DNA from: Pedobacter kyungheensis
Lineage (GTDB): Bacteria > Bacteroidota > Bacteroidia > Sphingobacteriales > Sphingobacteriaceae
Direction of reading: 5' to 3'
DNA: 64,000 nt
Assembly (NCBI RefSeq): GCF_000812965.1
Contig: NZ_JSYN01000005.1
Coordinates: 1 to 64,000, forward strand
Shown: in pieces, positions 59,940 through 64,000 of the stretch
Numbering within the stretch: the first letter of the stretch is position 1
Layout of the letters: each line of letters begins with the position of its first letter
The notes under the pieces: model-generated
Told to the model about the DNA's origin: nothing
Databases searched by the model: none
Seen by the model: the letters and a program-made list of their open reading frames with translations, nothing else
Program-made: the position numbers and the translations under genes

Positions 59940-60707
59940 CTACGCAGTACCTGATACTTTATTTTCCTCAAGCTCCTGCCCCAAAACTTTTCTGATTGCA
60001 TTTTCGGCTTCCAAAGTAATTTCATTGGCTGTTTTTCCTTCTGGTTCTATCGAGCTTAAAACTGTCCATTTAAGAGCATTGCCTGTGGTTAAAGGGAACA
60101 TGCCAAAGCGTACAATTTTCCACGAGTTTTCGATTGCTACCGGAACAACAAGCGCATTAGGTACCACTTTTAAAATGGTTGCAATACCGCCAAACTGAAA
60201 GGTTTTTACCTGTCCATCTTTGGCCCGTGTACCTTCAGGAAAGATTACCGTGCTCCAGTTGTTTTCTTTCATGCGGCGGCCAAGTTTAATAATTTCTGAT
60301 ATAGCCTGTTTATTGTCTTTGCGGTTAATATTGGCCCCGCCACCTAAACGCAGGTTGATGGATATGGATGGAATACCTTTGGCAAGTTCAATTTTGGAGA
60401 TAAACTTTGCGCTGTATTTTCTTAAAAACCAGATTAGCGATGGGATATCATACATGCTCTGGTGGTTTGCTGCAAAAATAATGGGCCTGTCAGTTGGTAA
60501 ATTGTAGGTGTTTTTAAAGCTGATGGAATTAAAAAGAAACAGCTGACAATAGGTTAAAAAGAAATTCAACACATCAACAGAAACCTTGTGCGCTTTATAA
60601 CCGGATAGTTTATAGCATAACCATTGAATGGGATGGAAAATGCAAAGGAATAATCCGAAGAAGATATAGAAAATCGGGCTTAAAATATAGCCAAAAAGCT
60701 TGCTCAT
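59940..60707 (-). CDS. plsC: 1-acyl-sn-glycerol-3-phosphate acyltransferase (PlsC)
   Basis: A 255-residue protein. The NHxxxxD motif is NHQSMYD (81-87) and the substrate motif FPEGTR (156-161). An N-terminal membrane helix at 8-35 anchors it in the inner membrane, where it makes phosphatidic acid from lysophosphatidic acid. The NUDIX gene is in the same direction upstream with a 58-bp gap. Confidence 0.92.
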   Translation of the reverse strand: MSKLFGYILSPIFYIFFGLFLCIFHPIQWLCYKLSGYKAHKVSVDVLNFFLTYCQLFLFNSISFKNTYNLPTDRPIIFAANHQSMYDIPSLIWFLRKYSAKFISKIELAKGIPSISINLRLGGGANINRKDNKQAISEIIKLGRRMKENNWSTVIFPEGTRAKDGQVKTFQFGGIATILKVVPNALVVPVAIENSWKIVRFGMFPLTTGNALKWTVLSSIEPEGKTANEITLEAENAIRKVLGQELEENKVSGTA

Positions 60708-60765
60708 CTGGTTGATTTAATGGATGGCAAAGATAACAATAAATTATTCGGGTTTGATTATAGCA

Positions 60766-61320
60766 TTATAATTCGCCGTTTTGCATCATTATTTTGGCTT
60801 TTAAAATTGCCGCAACGCTTATCGAATCGGTTATTTCGGCATTGAGCACCATTTGGTAAGCTGCTTCAAAAGGTAATTTTTTAAGCACCAGTTCTTCTGT
60901 TTCTTCGGGCATGGCAATACCCTGAATCAGGCCGGTAGCCACATAAATAATGCCCAGTTCATCGCTTACCGAATTGGAGAGGTGCAACCTTAAAATTTCT
61001 TTCCAGTTTTGTGCGCTCATCCCGGTTTCTTCCAGTAATTCTCTCCTGGCGCTCTCTAAAGGTGCTTCGTGGAAGGGGCCACCACCTTCCGGAATTTCCC
61101 AGCTGTAAGCTTTTATGGGGTAACGATACTGACCAACCAGCCAGGTGTTGTAATCCTCATCAAGTGGTAAGATCCCAATGGCCAGGTTCTTAAAGTGCAC
61201 CTCACCATAAATGCCTTTTCCGCCAGTGGGGTTAATTACCTGATGCTCGGTTACGCGAATCCAGTTGTTATCGTACTTTACATCACTTTGCAGCGTTTTC
61301 CAGGGATTAATCTCTTCCAT
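60766..61320 (-). CDS. NUDIX hydrolase (ADP-ribose pyrophosphatase-like)
   Basis: A 184-residue enzyme. A complete Nudix box GX5EX7REUXEEXGU lies at 79-101 (GGPFHEAPLESARRELLEETG core). The segment SWEIPEGGG before it and the domain order fit ADP-ribose or GDP-mannose pyrophosphatases, which remove nucleoside diphosphate-linked groups with Mg. No signal peptide. Same strand as plsC. Confidence 0.9.
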   Translation of the reverse strand: MEEINPWKTLQSDVKYDNNWIRVTEHQVINPTGGKGIYGEVHFKNLAIGILPLDEDYNTWLVGQYRYPIKAYSWEIPEGGGPFHEAPLESARRELLEETGMSAQNWKEILRLHLSNSVSDELGIIYVATGLIQGIAMPEETEELVLKKLPFEAAYQMVLNAEITDSISVAAILKAKIMMQNGEL

Positions 61321-61347
61321 ACCGCAATATAGGGATATCCTTTTAGC

Positions 61348-63774
61348 TTATTGCGGTTTTGTCGGTGGTGGTGGCGGAATTTTATTCACCTTGATTTTGG
61401 TAAAACGGTAATTCAGGCTGAAAGTGAAATTTTGGGTATTGTTAGTCGAATAATTCTCTACCCTGAAATTCTGGCCTTCGTTAAAAAAGGTATTGGTACG
61501 GTTGCCTAAAATATCGTTGATGGTTACATGAAGGTTTAACCGGTTAGCGAAAAAGACTTTCCTTGCCGAGAAATTAGAAGTCATAGAGCCTTTGTTGCGG
61601 CCTTGTGCATTGGCATTGTTGGCATAATTTAGATTCGACTCAAAAGCCGTTTTGAAAGGTAGTTGCATTGATAAGCCAACTGCAGCCCTGAAGCTGATCC
61701 CATCACGGTTTAAAGAGCTGTTGAGTTGCGATTTATAATTGCTTTGGATAATACTAAAATTCCCGTTGGCCGATATTTTATTAGTTGGCCGGTAATTACC
61801 GATTAAAATGAGCGATAGTGCACGATTGGTGCCCACATTATCGTAGGTGTTTTCAGATCGAGCAGTGTTCGAACCCGGAATTAAGGTAACCGTGCGGTAA
61901 CGTTCTATCACGCCCTGACTGGTAGAATACGATAATCTGGGGTTAAAAGACCATTTCTGCCCAAATGCACCGAAATTAATATCGAACTGGTGAGTGTAAG
62001 CTGGCGATAAATTGGGATTTCCGTAAGAGATATTCAGTGTATCTACATTATTTACCTGAGGGTTTAATGTATTTTCACGCGGGCGATTAATGCGGATGCT
62101 GTAGGTAGCGCCAATATTATAGCGTTTGCGGTAAAAACGATTTAGCGAGAGATTAGGGAAAACACTTAAATAGGGCTTTACATTATAATTTTCTCCTGTC
62201 GATAAATCGAAGGCTACATCCGTAAGCTCTGCTCTGACACCGGTTTTTACGCCCCAGCCTACGTTACGGTAATTATACGAAGCATAAGCAGCACCAATGT
62301 TTTCGTTGTATAAAAATTGGTTTGATAATTTGTTGTTCCGCAAAAACTGCTGCGTGGCAAAGTTGAAATTCTCTATTAACAGGTCGTTATCGTTTTTTCT
62401 ATAGTTAAAGGCCAGGCCTGCTTCAATGCGGTCGCGCTTTTTAAATATGGGCTTTTCGTAATCCAAAGTTACATTCAATCCGCGGTTGCCAGTGTGGTTA
62501 TTGTTCTGCTGCAAGCTGGGGTTTAATGTGCTGGGTTGGGCATAGGTGGTACTGTAGCTGCGGAAATCGATATTTTTATTGGTATTGAAGTTTATTCCTA
62601 ATGATATTTTTCCGCCGCTGGTGTCGGTTTGTAAATCGTAATCGGTATTAAAAACAAAATTGTTGCTGTTTCCGTTGCCGGTGTTGAGCTGATTACGCAA
62701 GCGGCTTTCTATATGATTTTCATTTAGATAATGCAGATCGGTAGAAGAGTTGGAATTGGTATGGTTGAGGTTGTAATTGGTTGACAGGCGTAAACTCTGT
62801 TTGGGGCTAATGGTCCAATCTAAACCCAGCCTGAAATTGCCACCGTTATTATGGTTTTTGTAGCCTCCGTACTGATCGTAATAGAAAGTGGTATCGGGAA
62901 AGAAATTCTCGCGGAAATTATGGCTATTGCCTTTGCTTACATTGTAACGGTAAGCGGCACTGCCATTAAGCGCGTACGATTTACCCCTATAAGAAGCATT
63001 TGCATTGGTGTTGCCGTTGCCCTGCAAGCCACCTGCAATGCCAACATTACCGTTAAAGCCAACTTTAAACCCTTTTTTCATCACAATATTAATGATGCCT
63101 TCACCATCGCCGCTGTATTTGGAAGGAGGGTTGGTTAGTACCTCTATTTTATCAATCGCATCTGAAGGAAGTACATTGAGCAGGTCGGCAATGTTCGAGG
63201 TCATATAATCAGATGGTTTACCATCTATAAAAATCCGGGTATTTCTTTTGCCAGCTATGGTGGCATTACCATCAATATCAACCTGTACCATGGGTACATT
63301 TTTAAGTACATCGGTGGCGGTGCTGCCTTCGGCCAGCAAGGTAGAGCCCACGTTATAGGTAACGCCATCGGCACCAAATTCGATGGGTGGTTTTTGTACG
63401 GTAATGGTAACTTCCTGTAACGCATTTTGTTCGGAGCTTAGTTTTAACGCTCCCAGGTTTTTATCGTAATCTTTCTCGGTTAGGGCGATGCCATTTACTT
63501 TTAAGGGAGCGTAACCTACAAAACTTACGCGAATGCTATAATTGCCTGATTTTAGGTTTTTAATGCTAAAGCGGCCGTCTTCATCAGTGGCTGAGGTAAT
63601 TACCGGCTGTTCAGAGTTATCGAGGTAAACCGATATTACTGCAGATGGAATGGGTAAGCCACCAACTTCTTCGACCACTTTTCCACTAATTACCCCTTTT
63701 TCGACTGCAAAGGCTGTGAAGGAGTAGAAGAATAGAAAAAATATAAGACCAAGTTTAGGTAAAGGTTTTTTCAA
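61348..63774 (-). CDS. Outer membrane beta-barrel protein with CarboxypepD_reg-like domain (TonB-receptor-like)
   Basis: An 808-residue protein with signal peptide (FFYSFTAFA|V). Residues 28-115 are a CarboxypepD_reg-like Ig domain (GVISGKVVEEVGGLPIPSAVI); 120-250 a plug-like region (TDVLKNVPMVQVDIDGNATI, NTRIFIDGKPS, IEVLTNPPSKYSGDGEGIINI); then a long beta-barrel of the OMP_b-brl_3 type ending FTFSLNYRFTKIKV and a Pro-rich tail (PPPPPTK). These receptors import bulky ligands or act in surface display. No partner SusD gene. A similar truncated gene lies immediately upstream. Confidence 0.9.
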   Translation of the reverse strand: MKKPLPKLGLIFFLFFYSFTAFAVEKGVISGKVVEEVGGLPIPSAVISVYLDNSEQPVITSATDEDGRFSIKNLKSGNYSIRVSFVGYAPLKVNGIALTEKDYDKNLGALKLSSEQNALQEVTITVQKPPIEFGADGVTYNVGSTLLAEGSTATDVLKNVPMVQVDIDGNATIAGKRNTRIFIDGKPSDYMTSNIADLLNVLPSDAIDKIEVLTNPPSKYSGDGEGIINIVMKKGFKVGFNGNVGIAGGLQGNGNTNANASYRGKSYALNGSAAYRYNVSKGNSHNFRENFFPDTTFYYDQYGGYKNHNNGGNFRLGLDWTISPKQSLRLSTNYNLNHTNSNSSTDLHYLNENHIESRLRNQLNTGNGNSNNFVFNTDYDLQTDTSGGKISLGINFNTNKNIDFRSYSTTYAQPSTLNPSLQQNNNHTGNRGLNVTLDYEKPIFKKRDRIEAGLAFNYRKNDNDLLIENFNFATQQFLRNNKLSNQFLYNENIGAAYASYNYRNVGWGVKTGVRAELTDVAFDLSTGENYNVKPYLSVFPNLSLNRFYRKRYNIGATYSIRINRPRENTLNPQVNNVDTLNISYGNPNLSPAYTHQFDINFGAFGQKWSFNPRLSYSTSQGVIERYRTVTLIPGSNTARSENTYDNVGTNRALSLILIGNYRPTNKISANGNFSIIQSNYKSQLNSSLNRDGISFRAAVGLSMQLPFKTAFESNLNYANNANAQGRNKGSMTSNFSARKVFFANRLNLHVTINDILGNRTNTFFNEGQNFRVENYSTNNTQNFTFSLNYRFTKIKVNKIPPPPPTKPQ

Positions 63775-63785
63775 GCGCTAATTAT

Positions 63786-63822
63786 TTAAAAAAAAAGGTG
63801 CTTAGCAAATTTACTAAGCACC
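63786..63822 (-). terminator. Terminator between tandem receptor genes
   Basis: GGTGCTTAG (63797-63805) pairs exactly with CTAAGCACC (63814-63822); the minus strand continues with TTTTTTTTT. It ends the upstream receptor gene and makes the next one independent. Confidence 0.85.
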
Positions 63823-63832
63823 TTTGATAAAA

Positions 63833-64000
63833 TTAAAATGATCCTTCATCAGGTCGGTTATCCTGATCTTCTCTTTTTTGTTTTTTAGTACCGGTAAAGG
63901 TTGTTTTTCCAAAACGATAAGAGAAGGTTAAGTTACCCATAGTTCCCTGAAACTGACGTTCAAAATCAACAATGGTTGCTTTATCTTCTGTAGTCATGCT
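63833..64000 (-). CDS. Outer membrane beta-barrel protein, C-terminal fragment
   Basis: The last 55 codons are inside the window; the rest lies beyond the edge. The visible end reads VDFERQFQGTMGNLTFSYRFG then a Lys/Glu/Asp-rich tail closing DNRPDEGSF. The strand NLTFSYRFGK resembles the closing strand of the downstream receptor (FTFSLNYRF), so it is probably a tandem paralogue. Partial because of the window edge, not a broken gene. Confidence 0.75.
   Translation of the reverse strand, partial: SMTTEDKATIVDFERQFQGTMGNLTFSYRFGKTTFTGTKKQKREDQDNRPDEGSF

Noticed and set aside
61348..64000. SusC/SusD polysaccharide utilisation locus
   Set aside because: No SusD, glycoside hydrolase or anti-sigma gene nearby; the receptors are of the OMP_b-brl_3 type.

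Overview
The window reads as chromosomal DNA of a Bacteroidota species, most likely Pedobacter or a close Sphingobacteriaceae relative. The grounds are a PorP/SprF-type protein next to a large surface protein with a gliding-motility (T9SS type B) C-terminus, many TonB-domain and CarboxypepD_reg/beta-barrel proteins, DUF1501/DUF1800 and DUF1080 proteins, a three-subunit fumarate-reductase-type succinate dehydrogenase, TAnnTTTG-like -7 boxes, few Shine-Dalgarno sites, and many short dispersed inverted repeats in the gaps. The genus is inferred; I saw no rRNA, tRNA, CRISPR array, phage or insertion sequence.

Layout. 0-6 kb: rbfA, a hemolysin III protein, an M23-type protein without signal peptide, two secreted TonB-like proteins, and a divergent lipid-kinase / App1-type phosphatase pair. 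6-13 kb: YccF, secreted unknowns, the DUF1501/DUF1800 pair, aat, a TMEM175-type channel, DUF1080 and DUF2892 proteins. 13-21 kb: a SNF2 helicase, then porP/sprF convergent with an 1184-residue T9SS cargo. 21-27 kb: a complete RND efflux operon (adaptor, pump, outer membrane factor) with a 16-bp palindrome upstream. 27-31 kb: a lipoprotein, dapF, a DegP/HtrA protease, a copper-binding four-helix protein.

31.3-40.4 kb holds the most unusual locus: a tightly packed run of a LytS-type kinase, a LytTR regulator, a PqqD-like RRE protein, an ATP-grasp ligase, a fold-type III PLP decarboxylase whose N-terminus resembles a RiPP leader, a urea-transporter/M23 fusion, a TPR beta-barrel and a TPR protein. 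It looks like a self-regulated pathway that makes, releases and exports an amino-acid- or peptide-derived product. The product is unknown.

40.5-45.2 kb: a cold-shock protein, a GxxExxY protein and sdhCAB. 45.7-50.4 kb: a BlaI/M56 operon followed by secreted proteins built from shuffled TonB C-terminal and receptor-plug-like modules, with a promoter whose spacer contains a likely BlaI operator. 50.6-53.9 kb: a NarL-type two-component operon with two unknown partners, and a stand-alone LuxR HTH protein. 54-60 kb: an M28 peptidase, a small membrane protein plus ABC exporter, and a divergent LytS/LytTR pair with a LytTR-like direct repeat between them. 60-64 kb: PlsC, a NUDIX hydrolase, and two tandem outer-membrane beta-barrel receptors, the second cut by the window end.
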